Assembly: GCA_019137255.1 (NCBI GenBank)
Contig: WPDH01000502.1
Coordinates: 1 to 16,710 of the forward strand
Direction of reading: 5' to 3'
DNA length: 16,710 bases
From: Corinectria fuckeliana
Lineage: Eukaryota > Ascomycota > Sordariomycetes > Hypocreales > Nectriaceae
Positions 9,841-16,710 of this stretch are shown here, in pieces. The notes under the pieces were generated by a model. The model did no database searches and was not told where the DNA came from. It was given only the letters and a program-made list of their open reading frames with translations. A program made the position numbers and the translations under genes. Each line of letters opens with the position of its first letter. The stretch's first letter is position 1.

Positions 9841-11080
9841 CTTACTATAAGTTTTAATAATATAACTAGGCTAATATAAACTAATATTTATAAACTAACT
9901 GTATTAATTATTAAAAAGATTAAAATATTTATAATTCTTATTAAGATTCTAAAGTAAATAACTAAAGCTAGCTCTTAGTAGCTACCTACTCTTATTAACT
10001 AGGCTTAAAAAGCTTTTAATAAGATTAAAAAATTTATAAATAGCTATACTTATATTAACTTAGCCTACTATTTATAGCCTAATATTTAGCAAAAAATTAA
10101 CACTCCTATTAGTTTATCTCTAAAATATACCTACTTTATAAACCCTACTCTAAGAATACTATCTTATAAACCTAATTACTAGCTCTTTATAATAACCTTA
10201 GCTAGAACTATAACACCTTAAGAAAATTATAATAAAAACATATTTACATCTTAAAATATTATCACCCCTGCTAAGTATAATACTACTAATACTCTCTTAG
10301 TAGCTATAAATAATAGTATAGTTATAACCTTATAATAAGTAGTATTAAGTATATACTTAAAAACTACTATCTTATATAATAACACGCTTATTATCCTAAA
10401 AGCTATACTTTAATATAAGAGAGGTACTATTTTAGTATAATATATCTAAGTAGTAAATTAAGTAGTTTAGTTTCTTAACTTTAATATAGTAAAGTATTTT
10501 ACTAGATACTACTAAGTTTACTATAAAATAATATATCTTAATTACTTCTTATAATAAATAGTATAAATAGTAGAAATATCTCTAAAGCTAGTAATCTATA
10601 TAAATAAAGTCTTATAAGTAATTAATTTATTTAATAATAATATAGTAAAACTAGCTAAGTAAATAGTATAATAAGACTTTTTTACTAAACTAAATACTAT
10701 TACTAATATTATTAAGATAGTACTATAGTTTTATAAGAAGAGAAATTAGTATATAATAAGAAGGCTAACTCTTATTACTTTAGCTAAAGCTAAATATAGT
10801 ATATAAGCTACTAGTATTCTAATAGCACTCTAAGTTACTAAGACTAGTAAATATAAACTTTACTAACTTATCTCTAATAGTTTTAAAAAATATAATATAA
10901 CTCTTATAGTTATAAACCTAAAGAAACTTATAAGAGAGAAATATAAGAGTATTAAAAGTAATATATATAAGTAGTTTCTAGTTAAATAAACAAATAAGAA
11001 AAGAGAAGTTATAATAAGATAAGAGCCTAATAAGACTATAATACCTTCTTATATATAATAGTAATATAAGATAAGTACTT
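9841..11080 (+). pseudogene. Unassigned coding-like relic 3' of pol
   Basis: Frame 1 (codons starting at positions equal to 1 modulo 3) has fewer stops than I would expect, roughly 1-3 per 20 codons. It reads as Thr/Pro/Ser/Asn-rich at about 10080-10400, then more ordinary with aromatic and acidic residues to about 11080, just before the 3' LTR at 11204. C-ending codons (acc, cct, atc) at 10140-10300 also suggest past coding on this strand. A short Ala-x-Ala-x-Tyr at about 10783-10797 recalls copia RNase H, but the expected following blocks are not convincing. It may be a third open reading frame of the gypsy element or a nested fragment. Function unknown. Confidence 0.3.
10385..10386 (+). 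other. Only CpG noticed in the window
   Basis: acg at 10384-10386 holds the single CpG dinucleotide I noticed. It may be a back mutation, an unmutated leftover, or a recent substitution. A machine count is needed. Confidence 0.7.
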
Positions 11081-11203
11081 TTAGATTAAGAAAATTTCTA
11101 TATATAACTATTAATAAAGCTCTTACTAGTATAAGAAATAGTATAAACTATAATTAATATAAATATACTAAGAATAATATACTTTTTTTTTATTATAAGA
11201 ATT

Positions 11204-11561
11204 TATTATAAAATAAGCTAATAGCTAAATAGCTATAATTTAGAAAGAAGTTACTAAGAAGTAACTATAATAAGAGAGAAGATTTTTTACTAATTAGTCT
11301 TAAAAGAGCTTTAGAAAATCTTAAAGTAGTCTTAAAGAAAGCTAAGAGAAGGTTCTTAAATACTCTTAAAGAGTTCTCTAAGAGTGCTTTAAGACTTCTC
11401 TTATATAAGAGAAAACCTTCTCTAAAATAGCTAAAAAAGGTATTAATTTATTATCTTACTATTTTACTTACTAGCTTAAAATATCTTAATTATATAAGTA
11501 GAAAATCTCTCTCTTAATAGTATTTACTTTATAAATCTCTAATTTAGTTAATTTTATATTA
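11204..11561 (+). repeat. 3' LTR (358 bp)
   Basis: Same length as the left LTR and about 92 percent identical by hand alignment, with transitions only. The changes go both ways: for example G to A at 11219 relative to the left copy, but C retained at 11398 where the left copy has T. Each copy was therefore mutated independently on both strands. Confidence 0.88.
11396..11413 (+). promoter_or_regulatory. Perfect 18-bp palindrome with TATATAAG in 3' LTR
   Basis: ttctcttatataagagaa is its own reverse complement and centres on a TATA-box-like core. It is the better preserved copy of the site at 2421-2438. It may have been the LTR promoter core. Confidence 0.45.
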
Positions 11562-11566
11562 ATATT
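11562..11566 (+). repeat. Target site duplication, right
   Basis: atatt directly after the 3' LTR, matching 2223-2227. Confidence 0.6.
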
Positions 11567-11710
11567 AGTACTATTATTATAGTCTTAATATACTATTATT
11601 CTTAAAGTAATATATATATAAGAATTTAGATTTTAGTATTAAAATATATTTTAAAAACAGATTAAAGTTATAATAAGTAAAAACTAGGTATTTTTAAAAA
11701 GAAGGTTATA
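11567..11710. other. Short unassigned segment between LTR and arm B
   Basis: 144 bases between the gypsy insertion and the inverted LINE segment. If the gypsy element landed inside the minus-strand LINE, this would be the 5' side of that LINE (start of ORF1 or its leader). I could not read ORF1 in it. Confidence 0.3.
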
Positions 11711-12111
11711 TTATTTATTTATACTTTATAAACCTAAAAGGTAGATAGTACTTTTATTTTATATAAATACAGAAAAAACTATAAAATTAAATAAAAACTT
11801 ATATTCTTTATATAGCAGACTTAAGTTAAGCCTCTTATACTATTACTATATATAAGTAAATAGTTTTTTTACTAAGACTAGAGTTATCTTATTTCTTAAA
11901 AAGCTAGAAAAAAATTAAAAAGAGGAAAAGAGAAAAAAAGATAAGAAAAAAAAGAGAAAAAGAAAAAAAAAGGTAAAAAAGAGAGAAATAGTTAACTAAA
12001 TGTTAAACACTTAGTTTACTATAAGAGTAGAGTAGTTAAGTGTTAAAATTATACTAGCTAAGTGTATTTAAGTTACTTTATAGTTATAGCTAAAAGCTTA
12101 AGATTTTAAGT
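11711..12111 (+). repeat. Inverted repeat arm B (LINE ORF1 3' part, plus orientation)
   Basis: Reverse-complement copy of 772-1175. It reads on the plus strand as the LINE ORF1 segment downstream of the zinc knuckles, including the Lys-rich tail. It retains more C and G than arm A at several sites (for example gcagac at 11815-11820, aagtgggt at 12108-12115), so it is somewhat less mutated. Similarity ends within a few bases at both ends, and no zinc knuckle is present before 11711. Confidence 0.75.
11905..11990 (+). repeat. Long purine tract
   Basis: Run of A/G with scattered interruptions, the inverted counterpart of 894-980. It would encode the Lys/Arg/Glu-rich tail of the plus-oriented LINE ORF1 fragment. 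Confidence 0.8.
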
Positions 12112-12467
12112 GGGTAAAACTAGCTACTAATAAGTTAGCTAACTATTAGTAAGTTAACTAGTAGTATAGTTATTAATAGCTAAAAGCTAGTATAAACCTA
12201 ATACTTAACAGCTGTTAGCAGCTATTAATAGCTATATAAATTTTTATTATTATTTATTATTTAGTCTTTTAGACTATAATATTTTTCTTTCTTTCTTTTC
12301 TTTTTAATACTTTTATAAGTAGCTTTCCTCTAAGCTTTTTATTAGGCTTATATTAGCTTTAAGTTTTAAATATATTACTAATATATATTCTTTTTAGGAT
12401 TTATTAATATGTTTATTCTCTAGCTATTAGCACTATAGCTTTATTATAGTCTTATTACTATAATAGC
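12112..12467. other. Spacer between the two inverted-repeat blocks
   Basis: AT-rich, rich in short 'gctattaatagct'-like strings (12170-12240), with a pyrimidine-rich run at about 12285-12306. No gene or element end was recognised. Confidence 0.4.
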
Positions 12468-12494
12468 TAACTTTATACAGCTAAGAATAATAAC

Positions 12495-12559
<65 letters not shown>

Positions 12560-12642
12560 TAATAAACTTAGTATAGTCTTTTAGTAAGAGAAATATAGTT
12601 ATATATACTAATCTATTTATATATAAATTCTAATAATAATAA
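12468..12642 (+). repeat. Inverted repeat arm C
   Basis: Matches the reverse complement of 16571-16710 through aataataactataat, then (after the TAA run) aaaaataataaac, then tatatatactaat and atatataaatt, with mostly transition differences. The two arms differ strongly in the number of TAA units. The pairing reaches the last base of the window (12468 against 16710), so the full arm may be longer. Confidence 0.7.
12497..12556 (+). repeat. (TAA)20 microsatellite
   Basis: Twenty perfect TAA units in arm C. The corresponding place in the opposite arm (16669-16680) has four TTA units, so the array has expanded or contracted since the two arms separated. Confidence 0.95.
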
Positions 12643-12645
12643 TAT

Positions 12646-13640
12646 AAAAAAAATACTTAATATAATAGAAATAATATAACTCTTATATAAATATATTAAG
12701 TATAAATATAGTTTACCTAAAAGGATTATTAGTAATAAAAATAAGCTATTTATAAGTAAGTTTTAAAAAGACCTAATAAAAAAATAAGTAACCTATTAGT
12801 AGTTATTTACTATATATTATTTATAAATAAATAGATAAATAAAAAAGACTAACTAAGCTATTAGAAAATACTTTTAAGTATATACTAATAATATCTTATA
12901 CTAATAGGTAGCTTAGCTTTTAAAAGTAGCTTTTACTTATAATAATAGTACTTATTATACTATTAGGGTTTTTTTTATATAAGCTTTTTATAAATACTAC
13001 CTAAGAGTTATAAAATATACCTTAGAATATCTTAAGTTAAATATATAAGAAGTATAAAAGTATATTAAGATACTTTACTAAGTATATACTAAGATAAAAA
13101 AATAATAGTAGAAAACTATAAAAAAATAAGCTAAATATTATAATAAGTAATATAACTTATAAGAATATAAGATTAGATAAACTATTAGACTATTAATAAG
13201 AAACTTTTAATTTAAATATAAGAAACTAGTACTAAAATTTATTAAGATAGTAATAGTAGAAAGAATTAATAAATAAGTATACTAAGTATACCTTTTAGAA
13301 TAATACTAGTAAATATATAATATTTTTTTAGTTAAACTTTTAGAACTATAGTTTAAAAAGTACTAACTAAGTGTAAAAAAACTACTAAAACTACTTAAAC
13401 TAAAAGAAAAGAATAATAAGTAAAAGATTAAGAAAGTAGTTAACTATAAGAAAAATATAAAATAAATATTTTACTAAGTTAAATAAGTAAGATAGCTAGT
13501 AGAATATAATACTTAAGAGTTAATAGCTTACTTAAAGAATATAATAAAATTAGTATAATAATATTATAAGTAGAGAAAGTAAATATATAAGAAATAAGAT
13601 AATAAATAAATAAACTATAATACTAAAAGTATAATAAGAA
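12646..13640 (+). pseudogene. Second Ty3/gypsy Pol relic, 3' part with chromodomain
   Basis: Frame 2 on the plus strand begins inside the integrase core. The Leu-Pro-Lys-x-Ile-Ile-Ser-Asp block spans about 12713-12736, with the catalytic Asp now Asn (12734-12736). The Tyr-His-Pro-Gln-x-Asp-Gly-Gln-x-Glu-Arg-x-Asn block spans about 12815-12853, with Asp now Asn (12830) and Glu now Lys (12842-12844). Then comes the Pro-x-x-Phe-x-Tyr-Asn block (about 12920-12950), the GPY/F-like region and Leu-Leu-Glu-Pro (13160-13355), and a chromodomain. The reading starts directly at the inner edge of arm C, so RT, RNase H and the front of integrase are missing: a 5'-truncated copy or one cut by another insertion. 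I found no LTR for it. Its sequence differs from the first element, which lacks a visible chromodomain. Confidence 0.72.
13421..13563 (+). other. Chromodomain remnant at integrase C-terminus
   Basis: The chromodomain tethers chromovirus integrases to histone-marked heterochromatin. In frame 2: a Val-Glu-Lys-Val/Ile-like start, Phe-Tyr-x-Val-Lys-x-x-Gly-x-Pro, then Glu-Tyr-Asn-Thr-x-Glu-Pro and His-Leu-Lys-Asn. The positions of the aromatic cage Trp are now TAA or TAG. The order and spacing fit a chromovirus chromodomain well despite the decay. Confidence 0.68.
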
Positions 13641-14289
13641 TATAAATTACTAGTAATACCTAAGTAGCTAAATACTACTAGAAAAATAAACTATTAGGTA
13701 TTATTAAGGTTATTACTAATTAAAAAACTAATAGCTACTAACTTAACACTTAAAGCTAAGAAGGTCTTATAGAGAATATAAACTATAATAAAGATTACTT
13801 TTAGGACTTTTTTACTAAAATACTATAAAAAATAAAAGATAAGAATATAATATTAGAAATACTTAACTTACTAGACTTTAAAGAATAAGTCTTTAAAAGT
13901 ATATACTTAGCTTACTTAAAAAGGTAAGTAAAAAGTAAGAGTAATTTACTACTAGAATTAATAACTTAAGTTAGTATCTTAAAGATCTTAGTCTTATAAG
14001 TATACTTATAAGTAGTAAAAGCTAAGATAAAAAAAAGGTTAGTAATATTTAAGTAACTAGTAGAATAATAAGAAGTTATTAAAGCTTAAGTAATAAGAGA
14101 AAAAATAGCTAATAGGTCTAATCTTAAAAAAAAGGCTTAAGTATTAAAATCTAGCTTAAAAGCTAGGTTATTAGAGAGCTAAAAACTCTCTAAGTTATCT
14201 AAAATCTAAATACTATTAAAAGACTAAATAATAAGAGATAAAAAAGCTAAGAAAGAGGTAGTATAAGTATAAGTAATAGGTAAAATAAT
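13641..14289. other. Unassigned AT-rich stretch
   Basis: Lies between the plus-strand gypsy end and the minus-strand Pro-rich relic. The minus strand in the frame whose codons start at positions equal to 1 modulo 3 (for example 14560-14562) also reads Ser/Thr/Pro-rich here, but it is not clearly more open than its neighbours. The LTR of the second gypsy element would be expected here. I could not pair it with anything else in the window. Confidence 0.3.
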
Positions 14290-14955
14290 AGTAGGCTTAG
14301 TAAAAGTCTTATTAAGATTAGAAATAAAAATAAAAGTAAGATATAAATAAGTAATAAATAAGATAATAATAAATAAAGTAAAAAACTTAATATTAAAACT
14401 ACTAAACTTAAACTTAATATTATAAGAAGAGCTACTAATAGTCTTATAGTAAAAAGGTTTTTAGTTTAAAAAGCTAACTTAGTATACTAAGGCTTAAATA
14501 TTATAGTTATAAGTCTTAATAATAATAGAGATAGTAATATACTTAATAGATATAAAAAAAGCTTAAAGTGTTTTCTTTTTAATATTAGTAATAAGAGTAA
14601 TAAATATATAAAATAGTTAAAAAACTACTATATAAATAGTAAGAGTAGTACTATTATTATAAAAATAAAAAGACTAAGTAGTTTTAATATAATAATCTAA
14701 TTTAGTTAGAGAAATATCCTCTAAAAAGCTAGTATTTTAGTAAAACCTTAAGGTATTAATAGTAGTTTAAGCCTTAATTAACTAAAATAAGAAACTAAGT
14801 ACTTTCTTAGTTAACTAGCTAGACTTTTTAATACTAGTACTAGTAATACTAGATAAGCTATTAGTAAGAGTTTAAAAAGTAGATATAGTCTTATTAGTAA
14901 TATACTAGATATACTAGTATAATATACTAGATAAAAGCTTATAAAAAGTTACTTA
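14290..14955 (-). pseudogene. Pro/Ser/Thr-rich coding-like relic, minus strand
   Basis: On the minus strand, codons occupying positions that start at multiples of 3 are nearly free of stops for over 200 codons and are crowded with CTA and TTA, the RIP products of CCA (Pro) and TCA (Ser). Runs of such codons near 14575-14700 and 14310-14440, next to a Lys-Arg-Lys-His-Phe motif at 14568-14582, suggest a low-complexity Pro/Ser/Thr-rich protein. A second minus-strand frame is also fairly open over 13950-14562, so the true frame may shift. It could be gag of another element, in the opposite orientation to the gypsy relic at 12646, or a host gene fragment caught in the repeat. An ancestral Leu-rich protein is less likely in RIP-treated DNA. 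Function unknown. Confidence 0.35.
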
Positions 14956-15826
14956 GTAACTAAAAAAATACTTTTTAAGATTATTATAAAAATAATATAT
15001 AGTTAACTTATTTTAAAAGACTATTATAATACTATAAAGCTTTAAGAGAATTTTAGAAGATATTAATAATATATAAGAAGTAATAAGAACTTAATAAACT
15101 TATAGTAATATACTTTTACTTAGATTACTTATAATAAATATAATAAGCTTTAAGAGAACTATAAATATATAGTAAACTAAACTAGTTAGCTTTTTATATT
15201 AAATAAAAAAAGTAAAAGATATTCTTAATAAATATCTAGTTAAAAAAAGTATTTTTATTAAACTAATAGAGAATATCCTTTATATAAATAAGAGATATTT
15301 AGATAATAAATTAGTAATAATAAGATAAGTAGACTAATAATAATATTTTAATAGTTTAAGTATTATAAGTAATAAAAAAAAGTAGTAAGATAAAATAACT
15401 TATAAAGGTTTAAAAAGAGAGAACTAAATAATAAAAGATATTATAAAAAAGTTAGTATAAGTAAGAGAAAAAAAAAGAAAACAAATAAGTATATTAGTAT
15501 AGTTTATAGCTTAATAGCTACTAATAAACTACTAACTAATAAGCTTACTATTAATATAAAGCCTTATAGCTAATAGCTATATAATAGCTATAAAGTAAGT
15601 ATTAACTAACTATTATATTATTATAATAACTAAAGTCTTAAGTAATAGTAGTATAATAATAATAAAATAATATTAATTATAATAACTAAAAATAAACTTA
15701 TATATTTAAAAACTAAATAGTTAAAAAAAAAAGTAATTATAAGAAGATAAGCTTATAACTTAAAAGACTAGTCTTAAAAGAAACTAGTATTAGGCTAAAT
15801 AAGATATACTAAGAGTATAAAAGCTA

Positions 15827-15878
15827 CTAAGTAAAATTACTTAGTGATTTTAGTAAGTAGTTTATAACTACTTACTAA
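15827..15878 (+). repeat. Two adjacent perfect hairpin palindromes
   Basis: ctaagtaa-aa-ttacttag at 15827-15844, then a 13-base stem with three-base loop (ttagtaagtagtt, tat, aactacttactaa) at 15850-15878. Both stems share the taagtaa/ttactta theme. Either could mark an element end or simply reflect the restricted vocabulary of RIP-treated DNA. Confidence 0.6.
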
Positions 15879-16011
15879 GTTAAAGTCTTATAATATATAA
15901 ATACTTATCTTAGAGCTTTTTATCTTACTCTAATTAGCTAACTTTTATACTTAATTACTATAAAAATAAAAATACTTTTTAAATAGATAAAAACTAAAAC
16001 TATAATATATT

Positions 16012-16031
16012 TAAGATACTTAAGTATCTTA
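16012..16031 (+). repeat. 20-bp perfect palindrome
   Basis: taagatacttaagtatctta equals its reverse complement. No neighbouring feature explains it. Confidence 0.7.
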
Positions 16032-16570
16032 GTAATATAGTTAATCTTACTAACTAGTATATTAAACTAGTTAAATATTAAGCTTATAATTATTACTATA
16101 AGTATAATATATATATACTTAAAAGCTTAACTTTTTACTTAAAAGGTTATATTTTTAAGCCTTTTAAGCTTCTTCTCTTATATACTATTAGCTTATATAT
16201 ATATTATAAAACTAACTTATACTTATATTATTAGTACTTTTTTCTTACTAGAGAGCTTTTACTAAAGCTTAAATAGTAGTAATAGTAATAAATAGTAAGA
16301 CTTTATATATTTTATATATATAAGTATAAGCTATATAGCTACTTATTATAATATTTACCTAGTCTTAGTAAAAACTTATTATACTATTTTTACTTATTTA
16401 TATAATATTTATAAAATAAGAGATAACTTATATTACTCTTTTTAAAATAGTAAACTTCTCTTTTAAAATAGTAATACTTTTTATCTTAGCTTATCTTTTT
16501 TTTTTAGCTTATATAAGATTAGCTTAAATATATAGTAGATTTATAGTAAAAAATCTTACTCTTATAGCTA

Positions 16571-16710
16571 GTATTATTATTATTATTATTATTATAATTT
16601 ATATATAATTAAATTAGTATATATAATTATATTTTTTTTATTAAAAGATTATATTTAGTTTATTATTTTTATTATTATTATAGTTATTATTTTTAGTTAT
16701 TGAAAATTTA
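16571..16710 (-). repeat. Inverted repeat arm D (open at window end)
   Basis: Reverse complement of 12468-12642. It contains seven TTA units at 16574-16594 (four TAA units in the partner at 12631-12642) and four at 16669-16680 (twenty in the partner). The match still holds at the last bases, so the repeat probably continues beyond the window. Confidence 0.7.

Larger units (their letters stand above)
2228..11561 (+). mobile_element. Ty3/gypsy LTR retrotransposon, RIP-inactivated
   Basis: Complete 9334-base element: two 358-base LTRs in direct orientation, matching 5-base duplications outside them, and an internal region of 8618 bases. The plus-strand pol order RT, RNase H, integrase defines it as Ty3/gypsy (Metaviridae) rather than copia, where integrase precedes RT. 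Gag-like and Pol relics share frame 2 (codons starting at positions equal to 2 modulo 3) from about 3360 to 9130, suggesting one fused Gag-Pol reading frame with no net frameshift. It is long for the group because a charged Pol tail and a further 2 kb lie 3' of integrase. No purine-rich plus-strand priming tract is evident just before 11204. It is dead: stops throughout and catalytic acids lost. It lies between two inverted LINE ORF1 segments. Confidence 0.85.
14956..16570. other. AT-rich stretch without recognisable gene
   Basis: I read both strands and recognised no domain. It holds the short palindromes at 15827-15878 and 16012-16031 and a short direct repeat of ctttttaaaatagtaa-like units around 16434-16475. 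It may be the remaining, more decayed part of the elements inside the inverted repeat. Confidence 0.45.
1..16710. other. RIP-saturated AT-rich repeat block
   Basis: The whole window has one composition. CpG is essentially missing (one noticed, at 10385-10386), and CpA and TpG are scarce. TpA is in excess: in the 60 bases at 10321-10380 I counted 17 TpA against 10 ApT. Remaining C sits mostly in CT, CC or AC, and remaining G in AG or GG, which makes AGCT and CTAG look over-abundant. RIP in filamentous ascomycetes converts C to T, chiefly in CpA, on both strands of duplicated DNA and gives this signature. Transposon relics run through most of the window, which fits. No intact gene, tRNA or rRNA was seen. 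RIP indices would need to be computed for certainty. Confidence 0.9.

Noticed and set aside
10740..11050. Copia RNase H at the 3' end of the LTR element
   Set aside because: Ala-x-Ala-x-Tyr and a few following residues look similar, but the preceding Ser-Gly-Tyr block and the terminal Ala-Asp-x-x-Thr-Lys block are not convincing. The RT-RNase H-integrase order elsewhere in the element is gypsy.
772..12111. DNA transposon with 400-bp terminal inverted repeats
   Set aside because: The arms and the adjacent minus-strand DNA read as LINE ORF1 with a zinc knuckle, no transposase motif was found, and no clear target duplication lies outside the arms. Kept only as an alternative.
1..16710. Mitochondrial or plastid DNA, or a bacterial AT-rich genome
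   Set aside because: No intact reading frames, no tRNA or rRNA, and the stops and substitutions fall in the CpA/TpG pattern of RIP. Ty3/gypsy and LINE relics point to a nuclear fungal repeat block.

Overview
The window is very AT-rich (roughly a quarter G+C by eye) and has no intact protein gene. All six frames are full of TAA and TAG, ATG is almost absent, and I noticed a single CpG in 16.7 kb. C survives mainly before T or C, and G mainly after A or G. This is what repeat-induced point mutation (RIP, C-to-T in CpA on both strands) leaves behind, so the window most likely comes from an AT-rich heterochromatic compartment (subtelomeric, pericentromeric or an AT isochore) of a filamentous ascomycete. 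The species cannot be named.

I recognised the dead elements by reading in-frame TAA/TAG as former Gln/Trp/Arg codons, Leu as former Pro/Ser, Ile as former Met/Thr, and Asn/Lys as former Asp/Glu. Layout: 1-770, AT-rich with no gene. About 980-2222, minus strand, relic of ORF1 of a Tad-like LINE with a CCHC zinc knuckle at 1211-1252. 2228-11561, a complete RIP-killed Ty3/gypsy LTR retrotransposon: 358-bp LTRs, a 5-bp target duplication (atatt), and a plus-strand Gag-Pol relic in one frame from about 3360 to 9130 with reverse transcriptase, RNase H and integrase. A second, unassigned coding-like stretch follows at about 9840-11080. 11711-12111 is a second copy, inverted, of the 3' part of the LINE ORF1 seen at 772-1175, so the gypsy element sits between two oppositely oriented LINE pieces.

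12468-16710 is bounded by another inverted repeat (12468-12642 and 16571-16710) that reaches the end of the window. Inside it is the 3' part of a different Ty3/gypsy element (integrase core, GPY/F-like region, chromodomain; about 12646-13640, plus strand). Then comes a minus-strand stretch that reads as strongly Pro/Ser/Thr-rich (about 14290-14955), and then about 1.6 kb of AT-rich DNA with short perfect palindromes.

The genes no longer work together: every catalytic site I could locate has lost its acidic residues (Asp to Asn, Glu to Lys). The value of the window is as a record of nested insertion and RIP. I found no sign of a new functional system. Domain calls come from reading by eye and need a de-RIP consensus and a profile search.
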